A model generated the notes under the pieces. That model had not been told where the DNA came from. It saw only the letters and a list, made by a program, of their open reading frames with translations, and searched no databases. From assembly GCA_027924585.1 (NCBI GenBank), contig BSBM01000321.1, positions 2,121,001-2,185,000 on the forward strand: 64,000 nucleotides of DNA. Direction: 5' to 3'. Numbering within the stretch: the stretch's first letter is position 1; every line of letters starts with the position of its first letter. This document shows, piece by piece, positions 33,325 to 44,855 of the stretch. Source of the DNA: Larix kaempferi (lineage: Eukaryota; Streptophyta; Pinopsida; Pinales; Pinaceae). The translations under genes were made by a program, and so were the position numbers.

Positions 33325-34421
33325 ATGTGTCTGGTACAGAAGTTTGAAAAGTGAATCAATAATTGGACTTTCATATTATTGTCTCTTGGGGGGAGGTTAA
33401 CTCTCCTAAAATCTGTATGGACTGGCATTCCTGTATATTGGTTCTCTCTCGCTTCGATCCATAAAACAGTCATTAATCTCCTTCGTAGATTGATGTTTAA
33501 TTTCCTTTGGCCCGATTCAGTGGATGGAAAGAAGATACATCTGGTTAAATGGGAAAAAATATCACAACCAAAGCAAAAGGGTGGACGGAACATTAAAAAT
33601 TTAGATTGGTTTTGTACTGCCCTGAACATGAAAAGCATGTGGAGGGGAATTTTTGGGGAGGGCTTATGGTATATGGTTTTACATGGTAAATATATCAAAA
33701 CTAATATTCTTCAGTGGATAAGGAATCCCCGGATTACTGTTCGAAACCCTTCCAATTTTTGGGTCAGATTTGTAAAAGATTTTAAATGGATCGGTTGCAA
33801 ACTGGCATGGAATGTGGGTACGGGAACAAATATTCACATCGGTATAGACCCGATTGTGGGTATAGAAGAAAATTACACTCTTTCTGATGGTCTGCTATGT
33901 TACCTCTCTAAGATTGGTTATTACACTCTTGCTTGCATTAAGAAGCCAATTTGGATGCATGATGATTCCAATTATTGGCATACTGCCTGTGACATGGGCT
34001 TGGAAAATGACTAGGATTTGGAATGGGAACATTATATTTCCAGGCTGAATATTGCAGGGATTCGACTTACTACTAGTGAAGACAAAATTATATGAACTGA
34101 CAATGTAAAAAATGTTCAGATCACTGCAAAGACGACTTACAAGTTTTTGGAAAAATCTGATAATTTACAAGTTCCAAGATGGTGGTTTGGAAAGTTGTGG
34201 AAATGGAAACTTCCACATAAAATTAATTGCTTTCTTTGGATGGTGTCTGAAAAAATATTATGAAATGGGATCATTTAATGAAGAGAGGATGGTCGGGGCC
34301 AAATAGATGTGCTCCGTGCGGATTAGCAGCTGAAACAATTGATCATATTTTCATTTTTTGCTCTTTTTCTGCTGATCTCTGGAACTTGGTATGTGATGCT
34401 ATGAATATCCCGATGTCTTGG
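33325..34421 (+). pseudogene. LINE-C connection domain and zf-RVT, 5' of the Ty3-2 insertion
   Basis: 33379-34014 reads SLGGRLTLLKSVWTGIPVYW, RRLMFNFLWPDS and KKIHLVKWEKISQPKQKGG, the normal LINE connection sequence. After stops it continues with the zinc-finger-like segment RCAPCGLAAETIDHIFIFCS (about 34310-34370) and stops abruptly at 34421 where Ty3-2 begins. The rest of the segment resumes at 40055. Confidence 0.82.
34417..34421. repeat. Ty3-2 target-site duplication, left (CTTGG)
   Basis: Matches 40055-40059. Confidence 0.92.
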
Positions 34422-34948
34422 TGATCCGCATCGTAGTTGGCATTTGTGTCGAATGCTAACTTTCCACTGCGACATTTTGTCGACGTCGACACAACTCCGA
34501 CGAGTCTCGACTTCGACATACTGCGACACACTCCACACCTTCGACATGTTCAACAACCTCACAGTTTCATGACATCGACATGCGACCAGCGACTTCCGAA
34601 CTTTGACAGACTGTCTCTTTGTCTTCCAATCGACTGTAACAATTGAATTGTTGAACCGTTCTAACTTCTCCTTTGTAACTGAACGTAACGGGAAGGCACC
34701 CAAGCATCTCAGAATTCTATATAAGCATGTATAATATTGTAACATAGATCGATCAATCTATCTATTTTCAAGTAATAGAGAAGAACAGTTCGCATTCCTA
34801 CATATTGTCTGTGCGTATTTTGTATTTATTTATGTAGTGTAATCCTGCTTTTCTCATTCTGCTTCTTATTGCTTTCGCCATAACAAAACTGACTCATTCA
34901 GTCGATAACGGTTGTCCCCCTCGTGCTTCTTGGACAAGACCCGGATCA
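34422..34948 (+). repeat. Ty3-2 5' LTR
   Basis: Runs TGATCCGCATCG...CCCGGATCA. It is unusually rich in TCGACA/GTCGAC words between 34480 and 34630. Confidence 0.92.
34718..34724 (+). promoter_or_regulatory. TATA box in Ty3-2 5' LTR
   Basis: TATATAA in the context TTCTATATAAGCATG, conserved in the partner LTR at 39824-39830. This suits the element's RNA start site a few tens of bases downstream. Confidence 0.7.
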
Positions 34949-34949
34949 T

Positions 34950-34959
34950 TGGTATCAGA
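34950..34959 (+). other. Ty3-2 primer-binding site (initiator tRNA-Met, decayed)
   Basis: TGGTATCAGA one base after the LTR matches the tRNA-iMet complement for 10 bases. The usual following GC is changed. Confidence 0.85.
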
Positions 34960-35125
34960 TAAAAGAATCAATCAGAGCAATCAGTTTTCGTGCTTAATTT
35001 TTGCATATATACTTCTATCGAAGTTACCTGACTTATGTCGGTTCAAACTCGCTTGCAATCTCAGCAATCCAAGTAGACACTACCTCCAGAAATCATAGAA
35101 GAAACAGACGATAGACATGTAGCTG

Positions 35126-36165
35126 ATGAGACAGCACAGCTTATTGAGCAAGCTCTGGCTCGACAACGAACTGAAATGTTTGCCCAATTCAATGAAATTC
35201 TCATGCGATTTGCTTCGACATCTGAAGGATTTTTCCGATAAAATCAGCCCCTTCAAAGTGAAAATGAATCTGGAGATACCGAATCTTGAAGGTAAGATTG
35301 ACGCAGAATCCGTCGACAATTGGGTACAACAATTGGAATCCTATTACGTTGTAAATCAACTCTTAGAATCTAAAAAGATCACCATTGCATCCTTAAATAT
35401 GTCAATATATGTGCACTGCTGGTGGGAGAACCTCTCGACAAAGATGGAGAGAAGCGGAGACCCCATCGACACATGGGATAAATTCGTCGAACACATCTGA
35501 AAGGAATTTTACCCGCCTAAATACCTCGAGCAGCAGTATAAGAAGTGGCAGCATCTAAGGAAATAGAAAGACCAATCAGTACAGAGTTACACCGACGAGT
35601 TCTATCGACTCATGGCTAGACTTGGCGTCCAAGAAGAAGAGAAATTGCTTGTTCTGAAGTACGTTAGCGGATTGTCCCAGTACATTCAGCAGGAGATGGA
35701 ATTTTTGACTGTCAATATGCTTGCAGATGCATTCCACTAACCCAACAAACTTGAAACCAAGAAAAAAGGGAAAGCACACTTCGCGACAAATCCAACATCA
35801 GGACGACCACCTGACAAGAAGGCACCAACCAACTTCGACAAGTCAAAATATTCTCATCCAACATCGCCAAAGCCAGACCACGACAAGAAGCCTTTTCAGA
35901 AGAGGGAATGTAGCAAAAAACCACTGACCAGTATATGGTGTGATTACCACCACTCATCTTGGAATGATACGTCTGAATGCAAATCTCGGAAAACATTTTT
36001 GGAGAAAGTGTCAACCTCCGATGTGTTCGACAAGATGGTGGAAGAATCTGATCTAGATGCAACAACCCTTTTGAAATCGACCACTCCAACATCCTCGACT
36101 ATCGTCGACGAGAACAGTTGTTCCATACACAGATATGGGTCCAGAGCAGCCCATTGCATCTGATT
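35126..36165 (+). pseudogene. gag: Ty3-2 gag
   Basis: The capsid region is readable: MNLEIPNLEGKIDAESVDNW, WWENLSTKM, WDKFVEHI, a stop, then YPPKYLEQQYKKWQHLR, a stop, then YTDEFYRLMARLGVQEEEK and YVSGLSQYIQQEMEF. A basic tail with a degraded Cys/His knuckle (CDYHHSSWNDTSEC) follows at about 35940. At least three in-frame stops (35498, 35564, 35738) disable it. Confidence 0.85.
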
Positions 36166-36620
36166 GTGGACAACGGTAGCCAGAAGAACTTCATTTCTAA
36201 ATATCTCGTGAAGAAACTAGGTCTTGTTACCACTACGCATTCTCAGCCTTACAACATCGGTTGGATGAAGTATGGCCAAGAAATATAGATCACTCGACAG
36301 TGCAAGCTCACCTACTTCATAAATCCTTTTGAAGATGAAGTACTCTGCGACGTGGCACCACTCTCCGTAGCCGACGCCCTGTTTGGGAAACCTTACCTAT
36401 GGGATAGACATGGAAGTTATCAATCATGGCCTCAGAAGGTGATTGTCAAAATCCGAAATCGATGGTTCAACATACCAGAGCATCAACCTACACCAACGGT
36501 GGCACCGATATCTTCCAAACAGACAAAGAAGCTCATCAATCATGCTCAGAAGTTCACATTAATCATGATTAAGCCGCAACATTCTAAGAAGACTGCAACG
36601 ACGAGTCGATTCACTGACTA
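36150..36620 (+). pseudogene. Ty3-2 protease region
   Basis: LIVDNGSQKNFISKYLVKKL (about 36155-36215) corresponds to the aspartic protease start, with the usual Asp-Ser-Gly read as Asp-Asn-Gly. VADALFGKPYLWDRHGSY follows at about 36370. The tail 36480-36620 is low in recognisable motifs. Confidence 0.7.
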
Positions 36621-38240
36621 ATGCAGCTCCCGACAAAAGCAGGAAGTCGATCATATTCTCGATGAGTACCAGAACCTGTTTCAAGCTCCCGATGGAGTAA
36701 CTCAACATTGTCAGGTAAAACACTCCATTGAACTTGTTCCTGGTTCTTCTTTTCCTAACACATCTATTTATAGAATATCCATTCTCGAAAATGAATAGAT
36801 TCACAGACAGATCCAAGAATTAATCGACAAAGGTCATATCCGACCGAGCTCCTCTCCTTGTGGAAGTCCAGTCATCCTAGTTCCGAAGAAAGACGGGACT
36901 TGGCACATGTGCATCGACTACAGAGCTCTCAACAAAATTTCGGTAAAGAATCGCTACCCTCTACCGTGGATATACGAGCTCATCGACTATCTGAAAGGTG
37001 CCAAATTCTTTACTAAGCTCGAACTCAAGTTGGGATACCATCAGATTCCAATCGAGCCCTCAGATGTGTGGAAAACTGCTTTCAAGACCAAGGAAGGATT
37101 GTTTGAATGGTTAGTCATGCCTTTCGGCTTAACCAACGCACCCGCGACCTTCATGCGACATATGGATAACCTTCTTAGACCTTTCATCGGCAAATGGGTC
37201 ATTGTATATCTTGACGATATACTTATTTTCAGTCGATCATGGGAAGAACATGTCAGACATCTTCGACAAGTCCTCGACACTCTCTAGCAACATCGGCTTT
37301 ATCTGAACATGGACAAGTGCTCTTTTGTGATGACCAGCATCAAATATTTGGGGTATGTAATTGAATCTATAGGCATTCACGTCGATCGAGACAAAGTACA
37401 GATCCTCAAAGATTGTCCCATTCCTAGAAGCATTCAAGAACTAAGAAGTTTTCTTGGTTTGGCGAATTTCTATCGACAATCCATACTCGGCTTTAGTCAC
37501 ATAGCCTGGCCCTTGAATCCGTTGACGAAGGGAAATGGGGATATTGTCTTTGAATGGACATCGACACATCAAGCAACTTTTGAACAACTCCAACACAAGA
37601 TCTGCACTGCACTAGTACTTGTGTTACCTGATTTGCATCAGCCCTTTGAGATTGAGATAGACGCATCAGACTATGCCTTGGGCACAGTGATCACTCAGTC
37701 TGGTCACCCAGTCGCTTTTCATTCTGAGACTTTTAATGACACATTTAGAAGATACTCGATGTACGAAAAATAATTATATGCGGCCATTGTGCAATCTCTC
37801 AAGTAATGGAGGCATTACGTCCTTGGAAAGGAAACAATCATTCTCACTGATCACAAGCCTCTACAACTCGCTCCGACACAATCAAAGTTGTAGACAAACC
37901 AACAACTCAAGTGGATTAATTACCTACAACAATTCCAGTTGATGATTAAGTATCTGAAAGGTAAAGCTAACGCCTCCGCCGATTGCCTCAGTCAACCACC
38001 CATTACTGTCCTTTTGATAGTGATGAGTATGCAAGGATACGACACAACCACTTGGCCACAATTGTATGAGGATGACAATGACTTCTTAGCAGTCTATCGA
38101 CAGTTACAGACTAACAAGTCGTCGACCTCCTACTACTTCCTGAAAGACACTTTGCTATACAAGCTTGGACAGCTTTGTGTACCGACCGATGAGCATCGAC
38201 AACAACTCATTTGGGATGCGCACTACAACAAGACTGCATG
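36621..38240 (+). pseudogene. pol: Ty3-2 reverse transcriptase and RNase H
   Basis: Reverse transcriptase motifs are well preserved: CIDYRALNKISVKNRYPLPW, LVMPFGLTNAPATFMRHMDN and WVIVYLDDILIFSRSW (Asp pair intact, about 37195-37245). RNase H follows: IEIDASDYALGTVITQSG and AFHSETFNDTFRRY, then a degraded TDHKPLQ-like part. Stops at 37285, 37771 and 37940 and shifts between the pieces show that it is dead. Confidence 0.9.
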
Positions 38241-39370
38241 AAAATTTGGAGTAGCAATGACCCTTGCTATTCTACAGAAGTATTTCTTTTGGCTTACACT
38301 TAAATCCAATGTCAACAAGTACATTCGATCATGCATGTTTTGTGCCATTGCTAAACCTCCTAATTGACGATAGGGATTGTACACACCTCTGCCAGTTCCT
38401 AGTCGACCATGGGAATCTGTTTCTATGGACTACTTGATGGGTTATCCTACTAACAGACATCATCATGACACAATATTAGTAGTAGTCGACTGATTTCCAA
38501 TATGTCCATTCTTATACGATGTAAGAAGACCACGACAGCGTAGTAGACCGCTCATCTCTTCTTTACACATGTTTGGAAACACTTTGGTTTACGAACGGCC
38601 TTTATTTCCGACCGAGGTGCCAGATTTGTCAGCATCTTTTGGAAGACCCTCTGGAAACTGCTAGACACACGACTCTCATTGTCAACAACTTTCCATCCTC
38701 AGGCCAACAAACAGACGGAAGTTGTGAATCGCTTAGTAGTATAACTGCTTCGCATGTACAACCACAAGCATCAACGCACATGGGATGGAAGTCTTCCATA
38801 CATCCATCACAGTTACAATCATGCTCAGCATAGCTCTATAGGAAAGAGACCATTTGAGATCTGTTATGGATTTCAACCCTCGGCGGCTATCAACTTGATT
38901 AGCTCCTCGACACAGCAAAGTGACACCGACTACAACCAGCGAGAAGTTGATAAAGCAGTCAAGTTCAGAGATCAAATATGCGACATCCAGAAGCAAGCAC
39001 AAGAAATGTTGCAAAGAGAAAGCGAGAAAGCTAAGGCCCAACACGACAAGTATCATATTCCTCATTCATTCCAAATTGGGTATAAGGTCTGGTTACATCT
39101 CAAGAAGGATCGCTTCAAAGGTCCTTTCAAGAAGTTAAAACCTTTGCGATATGGTCCGTACAGTATTATTCGGCAGATTGGAGAAAATGATTTCTAGCTC
39201 GACATTCCTGCATGCCTAGGGTTGCATCCAGTATTCAATGTGGATCTACTTCAACCATACCATGCACCCTTGTTGGAACAGAATGAATTACCGACAATAG
39301 AACCCGAATGCATCCATCCAGATGTTCAGGAGCCTCTTCCTTGCACCCTAGTGGGACGATGAGTACGCCA
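38241..39370 (+). pseudogene. Ty3-2 integrase
   Basis: Pieces in order: an HHCC finger remnant (WDAHYNKTA, ... YIRSCMFCAIAKP), the core opening SVSMDYLMGYPTNRHHHDTI, a scrambled middle at 38490-38750, then HKHQRTWDGSLPYIHHSYNH, GKRPFEICYGFQP and VDKAVKFRDQICDIQKQAQE, plus the C-terminal GYKVWLHLKKDRFKG and YGPYSIIRQIGENDF. Multiple stops (38238, 38368, 39197). No chromodomain is seen. Confidence 0.82.
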
Positions 39371-39510
39371 TACAATGACGAACACAATTCCCTTGTTCCA
39401 TGTTTCCAAAGCTGGCCAGCTCCCATCTCAAGGAAAGTGGTACTCTGTTATTGAAATAACCGACAAGTTCCCTCACCTTCACGAGAAAACAATGGGGAAC
39501 ATTTTTTCTT

Positions 39511-39523
39511 AAGGAAGGAGGTC
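39511..39523 (+). other. Ty3-2 polypurine tract
   Basis: AAGGAAGGAGGTC lies directly before the 3' LTR TGATCC. Confidence 0.85.
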
Positions 39524-40054
39524 TGATCCACATCGTAGTTGGCATTTGTGTCGAATGCTAACTTTCCACTGTGACAGGTTTTCGACGTCGACACAACTCC
39601 GACGAGTCTCGATTTCGACATACTGCGACACTCTCCGCACCATCGACATGTTCAGCAAGCAACCTCACAGTTTCGCGACATCGACATGCGACCAGCGACT
39701 GTCGAACTTCGACAGACTGTCTCTCTGTCTTCCAGTCGACTGTAACGGTTGAACTGTTGAACTGTTCTAACTTTTTCTTTGTAACTGAACGTAACGGGAA
39801 GGCACCCAAGCATCTCAGAATTCTATATAAGCATGTATAATATTGTAACATACATCGATCAATCTATCTGTTCGCAAGTAATAGAGAAGAATAGTTCGCA
39901 TTCTTGCATATTTTCTATGCGTATTTTGTGTTTATCTATGTAGTGTAATCCTGCTTTGCTCATTCTGCTTCTTATTGCTTCTGCCATAACATAACCAAAT
40001 CATTCAGTCGATAACTATTGTCCCCCTCGTGCTTCCTGGACACGACCTAGATCA
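39524..40054 (+). repeat. Ty3-2 3' LTR
   Basis: 531 bp, partner of 34422-34948. It keeps the TATATAA at 39824-39830. Open frames within it on both strands are LTR shadows. Confidence 0.92.
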
Positions 40055-40059
40055 CTTGG
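40055..40059. repeat. Ty3-2 target-site duplication, right (CTTGG)
   Basis: Pairs with 34417-34421. LINE-C coding resumes here. Confidence 0.92.
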
Positions 40060-40760
40060 GGAAAGGATACGTTTGATGCAAACTTTTTGTCTTGGTATAA
40101 AGATGTTAAAACTCAGAAGGTTCTTCCTTCTTATGTAATATAGGAAATTTGGAAATAGAGGAATGTGGCTATATTTGAATACAAATCTCCAAATGCTACC
40201 ACAGGTATGATCAAAGTTGTAAATTTCTATAGAGAGACAAATGTTGTTATTATTAAGGAAAAATAAACTAAAGTGATGGTTGATCTATCACACTATATAG
40301 GACCACTTGGATTCTTTAATGGGGCAACTGTTAATGGAGTATGTGTTGCGGGTGTTGTCTAAAAACTTAATAGTGATCATTATTTCAACGTCAAGCTAAA
40401 ATGTGGTTCAGGTTCCAATATGAAAGCGGAGTTGCTTGCACTATGGTTTTTTATTAGATTCGCTGGTTTGATGGGAATTGATTCTATCAAAATATTTGGC
40501 GACTCCCAAGTCATTGTGAAATGGGCACATCAGATTTACAAGCTTCAATCTCTTGAACTTACTCATTGGGATACGCGTACCAAAAAGATACTTGACAGTT
40601 TTCATGAATGAGAAATATCACATATCTATAGGGACCAAAATGGGAGTGCAGATTTTATATCGAAAGAGGATTTGAAGCTAAGGGTGGGAATTCTCAATTG
40701 GGAAGAATATATTCAAGACATTTTGGAATTGGAGGGGTCTATCCCTTTCTTCCTCTGATA
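40055..40760 (+). pseudogene. LINE-C 3' coding part with RNase H
   Basis: WGKDTFDANFLSWYKDVKTQ continues the interrupted connection region. A weak RNase H start (GFFNGATVNGVCVAGV, with the catalytic Asp position now Asn) lies at about 40305-40360. The clear part is KAELLALWFFIRFAGLMG and IKIFGDSQVIVKWAHQIYKL at 40420-40545 (Glu and Asp present). The frame closes with TGA at 40609, and a last block GSADFISKEDLKLR with the final Asp is readable past it. Confidence 0.8.
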
Positions 40761-40975
40761 TGTAGTTATTTTGCTTGCTCTATTTTTTGTTTATCCTGGG
40801 ACATTTTGTTGTGGGATTTTTAGACTCTTGTTGGAGGTTGTCTTTTTTTTCGGAATTTTTTTATCTCTCCACAGATCATATTGAACATTCCACAGTCACC
40901 TAGCATGGATATGTACTTTCTGATTCCTATGGAATAACAAAAGTATCGTTTTTTTCCTGCTTGAAAAAAAACATG

Positions 40976-41350
40976 CATAATGTTGGGTGACTTCAAGTCT
41001 GCAAAATGGAACCATTGACCACACTATCTGTTATTAATACTATCTTTAGACACGATCAACTTCACTATTTGCAATAATACAACCTGGAAAATATTTATCC
41101 AAGATAAAATAAATGATGATGATTTATTATTCAGATTTTTCAGTTTGACTAAAGCAGTTGGGTAATCCCAAATATCTACAAAACATGTTTAAAATATATT
41201 TTTAAATTTTACTATAATCATAATTAAAAGCATAAATAAAATAAGATGCAAATCAATCTTCCCACCACATTATTGCACGGAGAGTAATGAGATGTTCTAC
41301 AGTATGAGGGAGATGTTGTCATGTAACGTAATGTAACATTATGTTACATA
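40976..41350. other. A+T-rich spacer
   Basis: No gene or repeat of note; TAACGTAATGTAACATTATG words at about 41323-41345. Confidence 0.5.
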
Positions 41351-41520
41351 AATAAAAAGTAATTAAAAAAAATTCATGTTGGCTCATAAAATAAAAAATT
41401 AAAACCAAATAAAAAGTAATTAAAAAAATCCATGTCCGTTCATAAAATAATTTTTTTTAAACCAAATAAAAACTTATTAAAAAAATCCATGATGTAAAAT
41501 AAAATAAAAAATAAAAACCA
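41351..41520. repeat. 57-bp tandem repeat, three copies
   Basis: AAAAAGTAATTAAAAAAA-like starts at 41354, 41411 and 41468, each followed by TCCATG and CATAAAATAAAA words. Confidence 0.85.
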
Positions 41521-41543
41521 ACATGGATCTATCTTAAACCCAG

Positions 41544-41664
41544 ATCTATCAAGGAGAGAGGGATCAAATTTCTTGAGGTGTAAATTTTTTCTGGACCTGT
41601 AAAAAATTTAAGATTAAAAAAAAATACACCTCAAAAAATTGGATCCCTCTGGTGCTTGATAGAT
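41544..41664. repeat. Inverted repeat / small foldback, arms about 40 bp
   Basis: The left arm 41544-41582 begins ATCTATCAAGG, and the right arm 41625-41664 is its reverse complement with a few mismatches. An inner pair TAAATTTTTT / AAAAAATTTA (41581-41590, 41601-41610) extends the fold. Size and shape fit a MITE-like element, but no target-site duplication is seen. Confidence 0.75.
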
Positions 41665-41679
41665 GAGGAAACAATTGGA

Positions 41680-42330
41680 TAATGTCATACAATGCATCCT
41701 TAAAATGGCAGGAAAGATAGGCTTGAATGTGGCCATATATCTAACCGGTTCTCAAGAAAATGTAGAAGATTTTGAAATCATTGTCATTGCAGCAGCTACA
41801 AAATGGGAAAGTTAAGGTCCTGTGTAGTGCGGGAGTGGGCACTGGGCATGGGTGGATTAAGATAGCTGACAATGCTAAACAAAAAACTATTCAATAAGTC
41901 GAGTTCCAATCTTTGGTAAGTCCTTCTTTGATATTAGAAAGAATTCCCACGCTTTAGTAGTTTTAGATGATCAAAACCTATTGAATGCACTTTTGCCAAT
42001 AAAAGACATTCTTAACACATTAAGGAATAGCACAATTTTCAATCTATAAGTTGGAAGGAAAACAACATTCTCAACAGTTATTCTATATGCCTTTTACCAG
42101 CCTCTTTCACCTTCAGGATTCAAAGATCTTGTTGATGGATTTTGTAGCTCATATGGTGGTTTGCTTGTGTCTTTGAAAGTGTGGAGGGATATTCTGCTAG
42201 CGTGTCTTTTACCAACCTCATTCACCTTCGGGATTCAAAGATATTGTAGATGAGTTTTGTAGTGCATGCGCTGGTTTGATTGTGTCTTTGAAAGTGTGGA
42301 GCACTTCTTTGTCAAAAGAATGACAAATCA
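41680..42330 (+). pseudogene. NLR (NB-ARC) resistance-gene fragment with 115-bp internal duplication
   Basis: ALVVLDDQNLLNALLPIKDI (41951-42010) matches the NB-ARC kinase-2 motif and its following region as seen in conifer TIR-NLRs. LYAFYQPLSPSGFKDLVDGF then GGLLVSLKVW (about 42085-42183) matches the region ending in the GLPL motif. The second block is repeated 115 bp further on (42206-42315) in another frame. The P-loop and LRRs are not visible, and stops lie in all frames. An intact protein would be an immune receptor nucleotide switch. This piece is a relic, perhaps carried by transposition. Assignment is by motif memory only. Confidence 0.6.
42091..42320. repeat. 115-bp tandem duplication in the NLR relic
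   Basis: CTTTTACCA (42091 and 42206) and CTTTGAAAGTGTGGA (42171 and 42286) recur at a 115-bp offset. Copies differ by several substitutions. Confidence 0.9.
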
Positions 42331-44855
42331 TATTGGGAAGGCCCACGAGCCGTTCCACAAAATTGTGGCACTACTACATATGGCTCAAAAGTCCCATGAA
42401 AGTTTGCCACGAAACATTTAAATTCGATGTTTTCGTGAAAAAACAGTTTAATTTTTTCGAAAAAATTGAAAATTCCCCCAACGATCGTCGCTATAGTGAC
42501 GAAGGCCGAAAAGAAAATCTGTTTTTGATTTTTCTTTTTTAACGGTCATTGACTTTTTCTTTTTTCTTTTTTAACGGTCATTTTCGCCGGAACCGCGACC
42601 CTCATTGATCTATAAATACATGTTCTTAATTGATATTTTCAGAATCATTTGCTAGAGTTGCAGCGATCTTTCTATTGGTTTTTCGTTCTGCAATTTCAAG
42701 AGTTCGGGACTGGTTTGACACATCAAATTTTTGATCTCATTTGTTTTCCAGGTTAGTTTGATTACAATGCACTAGTCTTTTTTTTGTTGCACCCTTTATG
42801 TTCCAAGTAGGGATTCAATGCAATGGAGCTAATGTTTATATAGTTTGAGATTTTTGTGACAAAATGTAATTTTATAAATTTGTCATTTGTGTTAAAATGT
42901 AAATTTTTAAATTTTCATTTTTGTTAAAATGTAATTTTTTAAATGGTGGTTTGTGTTAAAATGTTAATATCATGACCACCATCGTAGATTTCAAGTACAC
43001 ATTCTAATTAGATTTAACTAGCCCCCTCAATATAGATAACCAATGAGACCAAAATTACTTAGCCCCTCTTAGGATTGAATAAATGTCTAAGATCTCCCTT
43101 TTTAAAAGGGTTTTTCTTCCCCTTCCTACTAATCGATTACTGGCTCAAGAGGTAGGAATAAGAAAGAGTTTAAAAGTTGGTTTGTTGAATGGAGCATGGA
43201 AATATGACTTCTGATAAATTAAATCCCATGTTTCATCGAGAACATTGACATGGAGGAAGGATTGGTTGACCCATCATCAGGATCACCATTGATAGGAATA
43301 TAAAACTAGAAAAAAGGATTAATCTACACTCTCCCAAGGCCCCCCCATGATGAGTGACCATTCTTTTGTTCTTTTCGCATTCACATAACTATGAAAGGAC
43401 AATAAAAAATGTAGCACACTCCAACCTTTATATTTTTTGCATGAATATTTAGGTGTTTCAACATTATCACAAAGGCTTTGCCTCACTTCTCTTTATAATC
43501 ACCTTATTATTACTCTTATTTCAATGTAGGAATAATTCCTTCTTTTGTTTGTCTTTGTTCCTTATCCTACATTGTACATTCTAAATGTGTTCACCAACTT
43601 GTAAGGGAAGGGAGTGAGATATCCCTATGTCAAGGTTTCAATCCTTTTCTAAAGCGAGTTAACCCTCCCAATAATATATCTTCCCATACGGTTAAATTCA
43701 TTATGATTATATTGGTCTTGATTCTAAATTTATAAGTAATTCGATTTGGAACATTAAAAGAAAATTTGAGTAATTTTATACGTTGGCATCTTGCACACAT
43801 GGTGAGATTAAAAACAATCAAGAGAATGTTCCATCTACAAGCAAGGCTAGTCCATATCTATATCATTTTTTACCAATTGCATGTTTCTCTTAGAGAAGCT
43901 AGAGATGGAATAAAATAATGATTAATCACCCATATTCATGCTTTTATTTCACATTGATGGGAATCTATGCACATCAATCACCTGCTGTGAATAGAAAATA
44001 CAACAATTCATAACCTAACATGAAAATAAGGTGATTTTGACATTATGTGAAGATGAAAATAGATTAATATTTTAATCCAAGAAAACATAAAGGGGTAAAC
44101 AATTACATTCAATACAAATGTTGTCATTTTTTCACAATAACATGCATGTGATATGATACATGAACCCTAAGTCACATGGAAAAGGATAGTGTCACCGTCC
44201 CTTTCATTAACATAAATGTACAAAATGAAGAGTTTGCATGTTTAGTAGAAATGTGGGATGTGATTACTTAATAAGAATATAGTTATCTTCAATAGTATTG
44301 AGGATTCCTATGAGCCGAAACCTCACTATTCTTTGGTGTCAAGTCATAATATGAGAGTGTGAGTTTCTTGCATTCACGAATCTATATATACACAATAATT
44401 ATAAACATGAATATAAAATTTGAATCACAATACCACAAAGAAAAGACAATTTAATGAAACCTTATACAAACACTAGAAATCAAAACTCTAAAAAATGCAA
44501 TGCCATAGAATAATGTAAGTTGGAGGTTCAAAATACTCACAATGCTACACCCACATTTTGCCATTCCTCTTTTTTATTTTCCAAATTCTATTTCTTTTTA
44601 AAAGATTCATTATTTTGGTTGTTATTATGTTATGTAGAGTGAATAGCCATTACCCACCATACACCAATACTTATTGGAACATGTAGTAATCCAAGTGAAT
44701 TATAACTTAGGTAATCCTCTTCACATGATTATGTAATCCTCTAGTAATCACCTCCTTTAATTTTCAGTCTCCTTTAATATATATATACTCTATTCAATTT
44801 AGACGTATGTTATATATTGATTAATGAGTTTTTTTTGTTGTTATAGGCTATCAGA
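42331..44855. other. Spacer upstream of the CACTA transposase; candidate promoter/intron
   Basis: No coding region. CTATAAATAC at about 42610 is followed by T-rich sequence and a CAG/GTTAG junction at 42751. A good acceptor TTGTTGTTATAG lies just before the transposase ATG (44856), so this could be a 5' UTR exon plus a long intron; that is inference. A 33-bp repeat lies at 42861-42970. The remainder is featureless A+T-rich DNA. Confidence 0.4.
42861..42970. repeat. 33-bp tandem repeat, four degenerate copies
   Basis: AAAATGTAA/AAAATGTTAA words at 42861, 42894, 42926 and 42958, with T-rich filling between. Confidence 0.75.

Larger units (their letters stand above)
34422..40054 (+). mobile_element. 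Ty3-2: old Ty3/gypsy LTR retrotransposon inside LINE-C
   Basis: LTRs of 527 bp (34422-34948) and 531 bp (39524-40054) begin TGATCC and end GATCA. CTTGG is duplicated outside. The interior on the plus strand has a primer-binding site, gag, protease, reverse transcriptase, RNase H and integrase in Ty3 order. The LTRs differ at many positions (roughly one in ten in the first 260 bases) and the genes have many stops, so this is clearly older than Ty3-1. Confidence 0.94.
31001..40975 (+). mobile_element. LINE-C: L1-type LINE, split by Ty3-2
   Basis: Coding runs from an endonuclease start at 31001 through reverse transcriptase to 34421, is interrupted by a 5.6-kb LTR element, and resumes at 40055 with the rest of the connection region and an RNase H. 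It ends near an A run at about 40965-40972 (GCTTGAAAAAAAA). The CTTGG target-site duplication on both sides of the interruption shows that the two parts are one LINE. Confidence 0.92.

Noticed and set aside
42369-42373. CACTA motif as the left end of the CACTA element
   Set aside because: No matching TAGTG end with a 3-bp site duplication could be found downstream.
42333-42542. 69-codon frame after the NLR relic
   Set aside because: No similarity to NLR continuation; A+T-rich filler.
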